Assembly (NCBI GenBank): GCA_039105265.1
Contig: JAPFFF010000075.1
Location: 1 to 64,000, forward strand
From: Tritrichomonas musculus
Lineage: Eukaryota > Parabasalia > Tritrichomonadida > Tritrichomonadidae
Length of the DNA stretch: 64,000 nt
Direction of reading: 5' to 3'
Shown: in pieces, positions 10,586 to 20,076 of the stretch
How positions within the stretch are numbered: the stretch's first letter is position 1
Layout of the letters: every line of letters begins with the position of its first letter
Notes under the pieces: generated by a model
Told to the model about the DNA's origin: nothing
Database searches by the model: none
The model's input: only the letters and a program-made list of their open reading frames with translations
Translations under genes and position numbers: made by a program

Positions 10586-13500
10586 GGGTAAGCTTTGAAC
10601 AAACTTCAGTCAAAATTTGATAATTTTATTTATTTTATTCGTTATTCAATTTTGAAAGATTAAAAATAATTTATATTCAATTTATTATGAAGATGTAAAA
10701 AAAATTTTTAAATCAATTTTTGGAGCATAAAAGGCTTTATAAGCATTTCGGAGTGTTTGCTTGGTTTATATTAATAAAAAATTTATTGCAAGTATTTATA
10801 TTTTTTTGATAAATGAAATCTTGGTGAATCAATAATCTTCATCTCAAAGAATTTAAATGATACAACATTATTTCGAATGTATAGTAATTAATACTAAAAA
10901 TATTAGTTTTGGCCTGACAAAATGTTTTTATCTTTCGTGAAAGTTGAGATATCAATCACATAGAGTGAAATATGTGAATTTATTTAAAATAAAAAAAATG
11001 GCCGAGACGAATTTTTATTTTATGCTTAAAAAAATCAAAAAATCCAAAAAAAACTCATTATTTAATAAATTGTGTCAGATTTTAAAATTGAATACTTTTC
11101 TATCAGAGGCATGTCAACCAAAATTCTACTCGATAAATTTTTTTGAAAATGATAATATAAGATTTAAATGATGTATATTAAAACTTTTCCTCTTGAGTAA
11201 ATGAAAACTTCTATACAGTTTTTAGTTTTCATTCAAATCATCATTTTTAACTCAATATCTTCAATTCAAAAAGTAGATATATTCAAATTTGATATATTGA
11301 AAAATGAATTCTCTTTCATTTTTGATAAGATCATGATTGAATACCATTTCAATTTGAGAGAATTTTTATTGAATAGCTTTTCAATTTGAGAGATGGTTAA
11401 TTGAATATTCTTTCAATTTTGGAAGAATAAATAAGTCTTACTTATAACTTAAAAATTGAATTAATAAAAACTTATTTTATGATATAAATATACTTAGATA
11501 TTAATTGTGAATTCATAAAAGTAATTATATTTGCCTGCAACAAAAATTTTAAAATAAATATTTAAAAATATTTTATTTTGTTTTTACAAAGTAGGTAAAA
11601 TCATTATTAGATTCAAAATAAAGAAGTTTATAATTTTTATTAATCAAAAAAATAGATTTCTGTTCTAATATTCTCAAATATTTTTTTGAAATATAATTAT
11701 TTGAAAAAGTTCGATCGGTAAATATAAAAAATGATTTATTTCAAAATTTTTTTTATAGAATTTTGAAAGTAAAATGAAATGAATTTATCATAAGCTTTAT
11801 AAATCATCTAAAAATTATATATTGAGCACTAATTATATTTTATTTTTTCAATGAACTATCAATTGAATTGAAAGTATAATATTATTGTATATTGAAACAT
11901 ATAAATGAAAATCCCAATAAAATTATTAAAATGGTTGTTTCAAATTGAATAAAAAATAAAATATGATTAATATCACAGCTATTTGAAAATTAAACGTTTT
12001 ATGTTTAGATATTTAAAGAACGTATAGAGTAATCATAAAAACCATTAGTAATTTGTTAATATTATTAAGTTATAAATGTAAAGAATCTTGGATCTTATAT
12101 TTTTATAGAGTGGATAAAATGAAAAATCAAAATTGACATTTTTTTACCTAAAAACTATTAATTTTTATTATACAAACTAAATAATTGAATTCCAAAGATC
12201 ATAAATACATTCTTCTTTTTTATATTAATCTTTTATAATTGGACTTATCTTATTTTCTACCTTCACTTTTTGAGAGCTTTTTTTGGTTGATATGCCTCTT
12301 TTCTATCTTTATCTTTTCTTTTTTTAACTTTTTCTCAAAATATAAAATACTTATTCTTTTTTAATTACTACAATGCAATACTATGAATAATGATGCTCAT
12401 TATTTGCATATGTGTTTTTGAATAATATGTAATCTTAATGAATCAATAATCTACATTTCGATGAATTTGAAAGACACAACATTGTGTCATGTATATAATA
12501 ATTAACATCGAAAAATATTAGTTTTGGCCTGACAAAATATTTTAATCTTGCGTGGAAGTTGAGATATCAATCACATAGAGTGAAATATGTGAATTTATTT
12601 AAAATAAAAAAAATGGCCGAGACGAATTTTTATTTTATGCTTAAATAAATTAAAAAATCTAAAAAAAACTCATTATTTAATAAATTGTGTCAGATTTTAA
12701 AATTGAATACTTTTCTATCTTTATCTTTTCTTTTTTTAACTTTTTCTCAAAATATAAAATACTTATTCTTTTTTAATTGTCACAATACAATACTATAGAT
12801 AATAATACTCATTATTTGCATATGTGTTTTTGAATAATATGTAATCTTAATGAATCAATAATCTACATTTCGATGAATTTGAAAGACACAACATTGTGTC
12901 ATGTATATAATAATTAACATCGAAAAATATTAGTTTTGGCCTGACAAAATATTTTAATCTTGCGTGGAAGTTGAGATATCAATCACATAGAGTGAAATAT
13001 GTGAATTTATTTAAAATAAAAAAAATGGCCGAGACGAATTTTTATTTTATGCTTAAATAAATTAAAAAATCTAAAAAAAACTCATTATTTAATAAATTGT
13101 GTCAGATTTTAAAATTGAATACTTTTCTATCTTTATCTTTTCTTTTTTTAACTTTTTCTCAAAATATAAAATACTTATTCCTTTTTAATCGTTATAATGC
13201 AAAAATACAATTTATAATGCATATAATTGATATATTTTTTTTTTGAAAAATATAGATTTTATATCAATATTTAATACATGTATCGACGAATTTTGTTAGT
13301 GTTTTTGTAAAAAGTTCTAAAAATTCATTAAGTAACTTAAATATTGATTTATAAGATAAATGTCTAATTCAATCATCATTGTTTGCTTCATCTGATTTAA
13401 AATAAACCAAATTTTCATCCAATTTTAGCAATTATTCACCAAAAACGTTATTATTGAATTCTTATGCATTTTATAAGTTTATGCCATATACCTTATCAAA

Positions 13501-14017
13501 TAATATAAAATAATCTATTATAGTAATTTCGATACAACAATTCAAATATAAGGCAATTATACGGATTGAGGAATAATCATATTCTATGTGATATCCTGAC
13601 ATTATCATATATTGAACAAGTCGATGAACCTGATTTTTTTTATTCCTTTATATTTAAATTGATTATTTAAAAATTGAAATAATAAAAATATAATAATTCA
13701 AAATTTGTGTACATTGAATATTCAAAAACAAAAAAATGTTCTTCTTCTATAATCATACAATCATAATTGTTTTATCCCATATATCCCAATAAAGTTATCG
13801 ACAAAAAATATTAGTTTTGGCCTGAGAATTTGTATTTTTCTTCTTTATTTCACGAGATATTAAAATCAAAAAATTTTCTATAAGAGTTTGTTTTTAATAA
13901 AAAAAATTCTTCTGATATTTTTTTATTCTTATTCTATTTTTATAAAAAAATATCAAAAATATTAACTTTTGAATTTTTTCTTCTATTCAAAAAATTGAGA
14001 GAAATTTAAGCTTACCC
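10586..14017. mobile_element. E3: 3.4-kb TTAA element without a gene
   Basis: The 10-bp inverted repeat GGGTAAGCTT / AAGCTTACCC is flanked by TTAA at 10582-10585 and 14018-14021. With the TTAA included the match is 14 bp. The interior is AT-rich and has four dispersed copies of a block containing TAGTTTTGGCCTGA plus a 412-bp tandem duplication. Short frames in it, such as one around 10944-11171, overlap the repeated blocks and look accidental. The short inverted repeat makes this call weaker than E1 or E2, but the exact TTAA fit on both sides supports it. Confidence 0.65.
12303..13200. repeat. 412-bp tandem repeat, about 2.2 copies
   Basis: A block beginning CTATCTTTATC recurs at 12303, 12715 and 13127 with a 412-bp period and few differences. 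About 200 bp of the same block also appears near 10.9-11.1 kb. Each copy contains the GC-marked motif TTGGCCTGACAAAAT. No coding potential is evident. Confidence 0.85.
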
Positions 14018-14224
14018 TTAATAAGATTTTTAAAACCAAATTTTATAAATAGTTGATATTTTTGTGAATATGATATTTAAAGCCAAAAATATAGTAAAGA
14101 GTAAAAAAACTTTAAGATTAATCATAATTTGACGTTAAAAAGCCCGCCGAGTGTAAATTTAACGTAGAAAATTTTCAATATCTTTTGATGTGATATGTTT
14201 TTCCACATCATTTTTTATTAAATA

Positions 14225-14745
14225 AATGCGGAGATACAGTCCGCTATTGAAGACAAGAACAGAGAGATTGAAACACTCAACAGCAAGATCAATGAATTGA
14301 ATTCAACGATCGAAGTCCTCAATGGACAAATCGCTGAATTACAATCAACAGTTGAAGCCAAGAACAGAGAAATTGAAGCACTCAATGGCAAGATCTTGAG
14401 AGATGACAGCTAAAATTGAATCACTCATAGGTAAGATTGTTAAACTTCAATCAAGTTGAAACCAAGAACAGAGAAATCGAAGCACTCAACGGAAAGATCA
14501 GTTAGTTACAATCAACAATTGAAGCCAAGGATAGAGAGATCGAAGAACTCAATTGCAAGATCAATGAAATGAATTACTCAATGGCAAGACTGCTGAACTT
14601 CAATACACTGTTGAAGCTAAAGAAAGAGAAATTGAAGTTCTCAACAGCAAGATCAGTGAAATTTATATCAACAATCGATTCACTCAAAATCAAGATCAGT
14701 GGAATTACAATCAACAAACTGGCTATAAATGTTATAATAAATCAT
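14225..14745 (+). pseudogene. Remains of a coiled-coil protein gene
   Basis: Plus-strand reading gives heptad-like runs such as KNREIETLNSKINELNS and QIAELQSTVEAKNREIEALN, typical of the long coiled-coil proteins common in trichomonads. The repeat unit is about 35 residues. Frames change several times across 520 bp and no complete frame remains; small deletions and stops occur, for example near 14.4 kb. The segment is richer in G and C than its surroundings. It lies just outside E3. I infer a decayed host gene or a fragment carried in by rearrangement. Confidence 0.75.
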
Positions 14746-15584
14746 TAAAATAGGTATACATCTTAATTTTATGTCATTCGCAATAATGCTTCAATTATGA
14801 AAATGAGTTTTTTGATATAAGTTTATTAAGTAAAGATGTTTATATTTTAATACTGAGTTATGTTTCTTATTAATGTTTTCTTCGTTATAGTAATATATTA
14901 TTAGATTATTCACTAATTTGTTTGAGATGTATGTTTGAGCGATGTATTTGACTTGTACTATTGATGCGGAACATTTTGTATTATTTTATATTTTTTTATT
15001 TTTGAGTTTTGTTAGATTATGTCATAATGCAAGAATATAAGTTATATCTTTGATTTAATAAGTTTATTCTATTTGTTTTGAGGTATACATTTGTGTTATG
15101 CTATTGAAATATGATCTCTTATACAATTATTCGATTATGCAATTATTAATTATTCGAATTTGAGTTATACGATTTCAAAACACATTTATCATATTATAAT
15201 AGACTTATACATTTGATTTATTCTGCTTATGCTTGCTCATTTTATGTATGGAAGATAATCAATTATATAATGAAACCTTATTCGTAAAAATTGTGATTAG
15301 TAAGTTAAATATTATTTGTATGTAATGTTTATTTATATATCAGCAATATGAAGAAAAAGGAGCTACTTTGAAAAAGTTATTTGATAATGGATGATATGAT
15401 TATGTTGAAAAGTTGTATTTGTTGTAAAAATATGTTTGTTGCGATGTTGCTTGAGAAGAAATTTGATTGTACTGTTTTGAAAGGCGTTTTGTGACGTATT
15501 TTGATTCGACGTCTAGTAAAGCATTTATAAAAATTTTCATATTTGAACTTTTTAATGAAACTCATTGAATTAAAATTTTCAAGA
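14746..15584. other. AT-rich intergenic stretch
   Basis: No gene or ordered repeat is visible between the coiled-coil remnant and the Polinton margin. Scattered TTTG and GTAT runs occur, with stops in all frames. Confidence 0.6.
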
Positions 15585-15920
15585 TTAACTTTTATGTAAC
15601 CACATTTTTTTTTTTTCGCTACATAAAATGTGGTTACATTTCCCCAAAATTTTTTCCCTTGGGAGGATTTTTTCCCCAATTCTGAGGTCTAACCAATTTG
15701 GTTGAACAGTATCTTGATCAAATGTAGACCATTCAGAATCATAATCTGAAGGCACTTCACCAGGATAATATCTCATTCCAGCATTTGCATTATTTGCAGC
15801 CGATCTGTCTGTACTAGCTTCAACACTATCACGCATTATTGGTATTTCCTCTAATTGTATTTCACCTCTTCTAGCTAAACGTTGATAGAATGGAGCCTTT
15901 TTGAACCATTGAACCAACAT
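15585..15920 (-). CDS. Unrecognised 111-aa frame at the Polinton margin
   Basis: The frame starts MLVQWFKKAPF and has a charged, Asn/Asp/Ser-rich middle. I do not recognise a domain. Its start lacks the T-run motif that precedes most Polinton genes in this window, so it may be a separate fragment. Its last part runs through the hairpin at 15594-15639, where the composition shifts to the AT-rich host type; that part is probably not genuine coding sequence. It could be a remnant of a larger gene. Confidence 0.3.
   Translation of the reverse strand: MLVQWFKKAPFYQRLARRGEIQLEEIPIMRDSVEASTDRSAANNANAGMRYYPGEVPSDYDSEWSTFDQDTVQPNWLDLRIGEKILPREKILGKCNHILCSEKKKMWLHKS
15594..15639. repeat. 15-bp-arm inverted repeat at composition boundary
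   Basis: ATGTAACCACATTTT pairs exactly with AAAATGTGGTTACAT across 16 bases. It sits where AT-rich host sequence gives way to more GC-rich sequence near the left side of the Polinton. I found no matching copy at the right side. Confidence 0.7.
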
Positions 15921-16153
15921 CGACCCACCTTTCCAAATTAATTGACCTAAGTAGTGATGAGTGTTCCGGATCCAGGTCAGATAGAATTACCTAAATGCCC
16001 CCAATTACTGACCCATAATTGAAGGCCACTTGACTATTTTTGAATTGACCCCAAATGATGCTCATGAATAGGAATAAGTGGCCAGTATCATGGGTGATAT
16101 AGATGTTCACATATGACAGTCATTCCTGACCCATAACTGAAGGTCACAGTGAT

Positions 16154-16154
<1 letters not shown>

Positions 16155-16224
<70 letters not shown>
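16155..16224. repeat. (ACT)n microsatellite, about 23 copies
   Basis: An uninterrupted ACT trinucleotide run lies in the leader region before the first Polinton gene. Read on the minus strand it would give a poly-Ser tract inside a spurious frame. Confidence 0.98.
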
Positions 16225-16308
16225 GAATTTTCGGCCAAAGGATTTTCAGAGGGGGTCCCAAAATTCAATTTATGGGATTTGCTATTTTTAAATTTTTTCG
16301 CATTCCAA

Positions 16309-17685
16309 ATGAGCGTCGTCCCAACTGACAACCAAATCGTCTCATATGAAGCCCCTTTCTGCAAGGAATTGGAGATTCGCATGAACCGATTATTGAAAAT
16401 ATCCCAACGTCAACATGATCGCGAGTCAGCTTTCAGGTGCTATTTCCATAAGGAGCTCTCGCTTGATGAGTACGATGAGTGGATTCGCGAACTGGATACC
16501 AAAATCGCTGGTTATACAGACATTGAATCTCCCGAGCGAGCACTGGATCTGAAGATGTTATCATATATCAACCGAGATCGCGAACGTCTCATCAAGTTTC
16601 AAGATGATTTCAATAGGAAACGCAATGAGTTGATTCACAGTTATACGCACCCCGTTGATTACGCTATTGAGAACATCACAAAGGATATCAATATGTTCAA
16701 CCAGGATTTGCTCACTGGCATGTTCGAATTGTTCGTCAATAAGGTCATATCATTATGTCCCAAGGACAAATCATATGAGAGTACCATTAAATCGGTATAC
16801 CATGATAAGACATCTACCAAGGTCATCAATATATTCAATTCATTATCCCAACGATTGATATCCAGCTTCACCAAGCTACTCGCCGGAGTTGGACCAAATG
16901 AGTACTTCGCAAGTGATAAACACAGATATGATTCCCTCATGAAATTGTATGATGCTATCAGCAATGCTTGTCAAATGCTATACCTCGGTACAATCTACAA
17001 TGCGATCGATAATAACCTTAACCTATACCCCCCAACTGATATGTCAAATAGCAAACTCGTTAAGAGCTATTCACGAGTTCTCATGAAGAACCTCAATGAC
17101 TTTATCATACACGATGTATCCAAAATCATCGATGGGGAGATCAAGGATTGCATTGGCAAAATATGTGAAAACGAGTTATTGAATAATATCCACATTCGGG
17201 AATCCAATCATAGTCCCCCAAAGAGTGATATAGCTGAGAAACCCCAACCTGCACCCATTGTTGAAGACCCCCAAGACAATGCTGAAGAATCCCATCATAG
17301 CCCCCCGCAGATCGGGATAGCTGATGTATCAAACGTCGACCCCCAACCTGCACCCATTGTTGAAGACCCCCAAGACAATGCTGAAGAATCCCATCATAGC
17401 CCCCCGCAGATCGGGATAGCTGATGTATCAAACGTCGACCCCCAGCCTACACCCATTGCAGCTAAAGCACATGGGATTGCTCAGGAGAAGACCTTGGACG
17501 AGTTCATTAATGGACTCCCAAATGATCGAATATCTATAGTCGAACTAACCCCAAAATATAACCAGTACTTCAACACCAATATAACCCCTCGTGGATTAGG
17601 TATGATACTCTCCAAGTCTAGCAAACTGGTTAAGACCATTGCATGGGAGAAGCGTGTTAAAGTCGTGTACTACGCTAAGGCCTGA
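16309..17685 (+). CDS. Polinton protein, helical with C-terminal winged-helix-like end
   Basis: This 458-aa protein is of unrecognised family. The start MSVVPTDNQ follows TTTTTTCGCATTCCAA, a motif shared with the next gene. Residues up to about 290 are charged and helix-rich. A Pro-rich linker contains a 33-residue unit repeated twice (DPQPAPIVEDPQDN...). The last 65 residues (TLDEFINGLPND...) read like a small winged-helix fold, which would suit DNA binding. A structural or DNA-associated role in the element is inference. It is followed by another plus-strand gene about 80 bp on. Confidence 0.7.
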   Translation: MSVVPTDNQIVSYEAPFCKELEIRMNRLLKISQRQHDRESAFRCYFHKELSLDEYDEWIRELDTKIAGYTDIESPERALDLKMLSYINRDRERLIKFQDDFNRKRNELIHSYTHPVDYAIENITKDINMFNQDLLTGMFELFVNKVISLCPKDKSYESTIKSVYHDKTSTKVINIFNSLSQRLISSFTKLLAGVGPNEYFASDKHRYDSLMKLYDAISNACQMLYLGTIYNAIDNNLNLYPPTDMSNSKLVKSYSRVLMKNLNDFIIHDVSKIIDGEIKDCIGKICENELLNNIHIRESNHSPPKSDIAEKPQPAPIVEDPQDNAEESHHSPPQIGIADVSNVDPQPAPIVEDPQDNAEESHHSPPQIGIADVSNVDPQPTPIAAKAHGIAQEKTLDEFINGLPNDRISIVELTPKYNQYFNTNITPRGLGMILSKSSKLVKTIAWEKRVKVVYYAKA

Positions 17686-17768
17686 GATGATCTATTTTTG
17701 GACCCCAGATGATTTTGGGAAAACCCGTATTTTGATATTTGAATATTGATTTTTTTATCGCATTCCAA

Positions 17769-18248
17769 ATGGAAGCCACTCCAAGCCACCTCAATGTCTA
17801 CGAGTACATCAACACACTAGTAGCCCTATTGCCAAAGCCTGATGGATTTGCCAAATGCAATTTCGCGATATTGTGTGACAAGTTCCCATTCAACTTGAGG
17901 AACTCATTGTACCTCGCGAGGGTCCTATATGTATCACTCCAGAATGGTTCTGAAACCATTAGGTTCTACCCTAATAAGCTCAAGGAGATGGACCTCGAAT
18001 TTGTCAAGCTATCATCCAATAGTAGACGCAAATTGAGTGCCAACATGCGTGAGTTCTTCGTGAATGGGAATACCGAGAAGCGCGAATACAAGGGATGCCC
18101 CTACTACAACCACTCGATTGAGCGAACCAATATAAACACCAAGGATCTCATCGCCAGATTACGTGAAAAATACAATATTGCAGAACCGGATATATTCATC
18201 GGCAAGCATCAGGATTTGGTATTGGATGATGACCCAGATATGGTTTAA
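17769..18248 (+). CDS. Polinton protein of unknown function, 159 aa
   Basis: The start MEATPSHLNV follows TCGCATTCCAA, nearly the same leader as the preceding gene, which points to shared expression control. The protein is mixed alpha/beta in appearance with no recognised catalytic motif. Its size and place next to the ATPase would suit the Polinton cysteine protease, but I cannot see a clear His/Cys catalytic set, so I do not assign it. Its stop overlaps the stop of the convergent ATPase gene by a few bases. Confidence 0.6.
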   Translation: MEATPSHLNVYEYINTLVALLPKPDGFAKCNFAILCDKFPFNLRNSLYLARVLYVSLQNGSETIRFYPNKLKEMDLEFVKLSSNSRRKLSANMREFFVNGNTEKREYKGCPYYNHSIERTNINTKDLIARLREKYNIAEPDIFIGKHQDLVLDDDPDMV

Positions 18249-19234
18249 GCCTTGCTATATATGACCTGCATATCGTGTTCAACCGTGTTCACCAATATGA
18301 AATCATGGCCCGATAAGGTCCGATATTTTTGCCACAACTCCTCGAACTCACAAGGTATGCTCACCTGCTGATATATGTAATTGAGTTTCTGCCGCGAGAA
18401 CCCATTGAATATGAAGAATGATGTGCAGTTATTCTTGTAATCGGTTGGCACCCCCTTGAAGAACTGGATATTGATGTATACGATTGAGTTCTTATGGCGC
18501 AACTGGGTGATATAGTTTGTGAAGTATGCTGACTTCAACAGCTTGCTCTTAATGAAGTCCTCGCACAGGATTATGGTGTTGAGTGGTACATTGGGTTTCC
18601 CGAGTTTGCTGATATGGAGGAACTCAAACATCTGCTGTAGCTTGGACTCGTCGATAGATGTCTTCCCAACCGAGCTATATTTGTTATACAACTCCTTCCA
18701 TAGGTCGAGCTCCTTCAAATACCGTTCAGCATTACTATCAGCGACGACCACAATGGGCAAGTTGATGAGCTCGCGTTGAGATTCAAATGTGGAATCATTT
18801 ATAATACCGTTCTTACTCACATACACGATCATATGGAAGAGCCCAATGGGCTTATGAGTGCCAGTGAACGGATTCTGTGAATCCTCAGGTGCTCCCCCAA
18901 ACCTCCCATTACTGAGTCTACCCATTTGAATGATATCGCGAATTACTGTATGGCTCTTGCCTTTGCCTTGTGATGCCACCAGTATGTTCAAAGTATTGTA
19001 CCACGCATAGATCCCATTAGCGATTGGCCTTATGGATGCATTGGTGATTTTATCCCTATTCTTGGAATAGGCCTCACTCATAGCCGCATCCACATCAAAC
19101 CTCTTGGATACCGGTTGCTGCTTCCGGTACCTATCGAATGTATCAAGATCAATTGGATCACTACTGGAACTGTCTGATAATTCAATAGATGTATAGTCGA
19201 AAAGGGTTGGTCGTAGGCGCTTGTAATACAGCAT
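18245..19234 (-). CDS. Polinton DNA-packaging ATPase (FtsK/HerA, A32-like)
   Basis: This 329-aa protein is predicted to pump element DNA into capsids. A Walker A motif lies in ILVASQGKGKSHTVI at about residues 83-97, and a Walker B-like stretch TIILCEDF near 220. The N-terminus is acidic and Ser-rich. The length suits A32-type packaging ATPases of Polintons and related viruses. The ATG follows TTATTTTTGACTAA. It lies in a minus-strand block with the small membrane protein and capsid genes, the usual morphogenesis set. Confidence 0.8.
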   Translation of the reverse strand: MLYYKRLRPTLFDYTSIELSDSSSSDPIDLDTFDRYRKQQPVSKRFDVDAAMSEAYSKNRDKITNASIRPIANGIYAWYNTLNILVASQGKGKSHTVIRDIIQMGRLSNGRFGGAPEDSQNPFTGTHKPIGLFHMIVYVSKNGIINDSTFESQRELINLPIVVVADSNAERYLKELDLWKELYNKYSSVGKTSIDESKLQQMFEFLHISKLGKPNVPLNTIILCEDFIKSKLLKSAYFTNYITQLRHKNSIVYINIQFFKGVPTDYKNNCTSFFIFNGFSRQKLNYIYQQVSIPCEFEELWQKYRTLSGHDFILVNTVEHDMQVIYSKA

Positions 19235-19253
19235 TTAGTCAAAAATAAAGCTC

Positions 19254-19403
19254 TTACGCATACAATGTGCGCCTCAGCTCATCGGTCAGCTCAGGTGGCT
19301 CATCTTCAGCTGTAAGCGATACCAGTAATAGCAGTTCAACTACATTGGTCACCAATATCAATCCCAATAGTATATTCATGATGATTTCACTAGCGCTGGC
19401 CAT
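19254..19403 (-). CDS. Small Polinton membrane protein, 49 aa
   Basis: A short frame begins MASASEIIMNILLG and has one strongly hydrophobic segment (about residues 8-31, rich in Leu, Ile and Val) followed by an acidic tail ending RRTLYA. The ATG is preceded by TTAAATTCGCATAA, matching leaders of neighbouring genes. It fills the 170-bp gap between the ATPase and the next minus-strand gene exactly. Small one-pass proteins are common in Polintons and related viruses. The function is unknown. Confidence 0.65.
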   Translation of the reverse strand: MASASEIIMNILLGLILVTNVVELLLLVSLTAEDEPPELTDELRRTLYA

Positions 19404-19413
19404 TTATGCGAAT

Positions 19414-20034
19414 TTAAATACAGATTTTGAGTGATATCGAGTGCCTTATGAGCTCGGTCCATACATGGTTATATCCGTATTTCAACTCATTGGACACCCC
19501 GTTTTTGGACACCAGTATCTTGTCGATTTTCATGTACTTCGAGTTCGAAACACAACCAGTGCACCCACTGTCCTCATTGATGACCAGCTCAACCCTATCA
19601 GCCTTAGTGAGTATCTTAATGAGCTCCATCAGCGTGTTGCTATGACACACTAGGTAGTTGTTCATCCTCAGTGGATTGGTCTCATAGATGCTCAGCAATA
19701 TCTCGAGGAATTTATTTTTGGTACCCAAGTCGTCAGTGTCGGGGTCTAATGATCGATCTATTGTCGGAGACTCAGGGAATGAACTTCCTTGGGGTGGACT
19801 GTTTATTGGAGCAACTGATGGATATGCACCAGTTGTCGAGGCTGTAGTAAAATTTGCATCCTGGGTGCCAGTTTGAGTATATCCCATTTGGGGTTGCATC
19901 TGTGGGACTTGAGGGTATGATACCGGTTGAACTGGTGGAGGTCTATTCGCGGCGATCTTAATATTCACATTCTGCTCCTGCTTAACACTCGCATCATTCT
20001 CACTTGATAGGATTCTAGCCTTATGGAGAGTCAT
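19414..20034 (-). CDS. Polinton protein with Pro/Gln-rich N-terminus, about 206 aa
   Basis: The start MTLHKARIL follows TATTTTTGCACTTTGGAA. The first half is low-complexity and rich in Pro, Gln, Ser and Thr. The second half is a compact domain with two Cys in SGCTGC. The family is not recognised. It sits directly downstream of the major capsid gene, so a minor structural or assembly role is likely by position only. Confidence 0.6.
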   Translation of the reverse strand: MTLHKARILSSENDASVKQEQNVNIKIAANRPPPVQPVSYPQVPQMQPQMGYTQTGTQDANFTTASTTGAYPSVAPINSPPQGSSFPESPTIDRSLDPDTDDLGTKNKFLEILLSIYETNPLRMNNYLVCHSNTLMELIKILTKADRVELVINEDSGCTGCVSNSKYMKIDKILVSKNGVSNELKYGYNHVWTELIRHSISLKICI

Positions 20035-20076
20035 TTCCAAAGTGCAAAAATATTTTTACCCCTAATGCCGTATTTC

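Noticed and set aside
10944-11389. Two short plus-strand frames in E3
   Set aside because: They overlap repeated non-coding blocks; the same blocks elsewhere in E3 carry stops.
16107-16382. Minus-strand frame with a long Ser run
   Set aside because: The Ser run is the ACT microsatellite read in reverse, and the frame overlaps the start of the plus-strand gene at 16309.
17769-18248. Polinton cysteine protease
   Set aside because: Size and place would fit, but no convincing His/Cys catalytic arrangement is visible.
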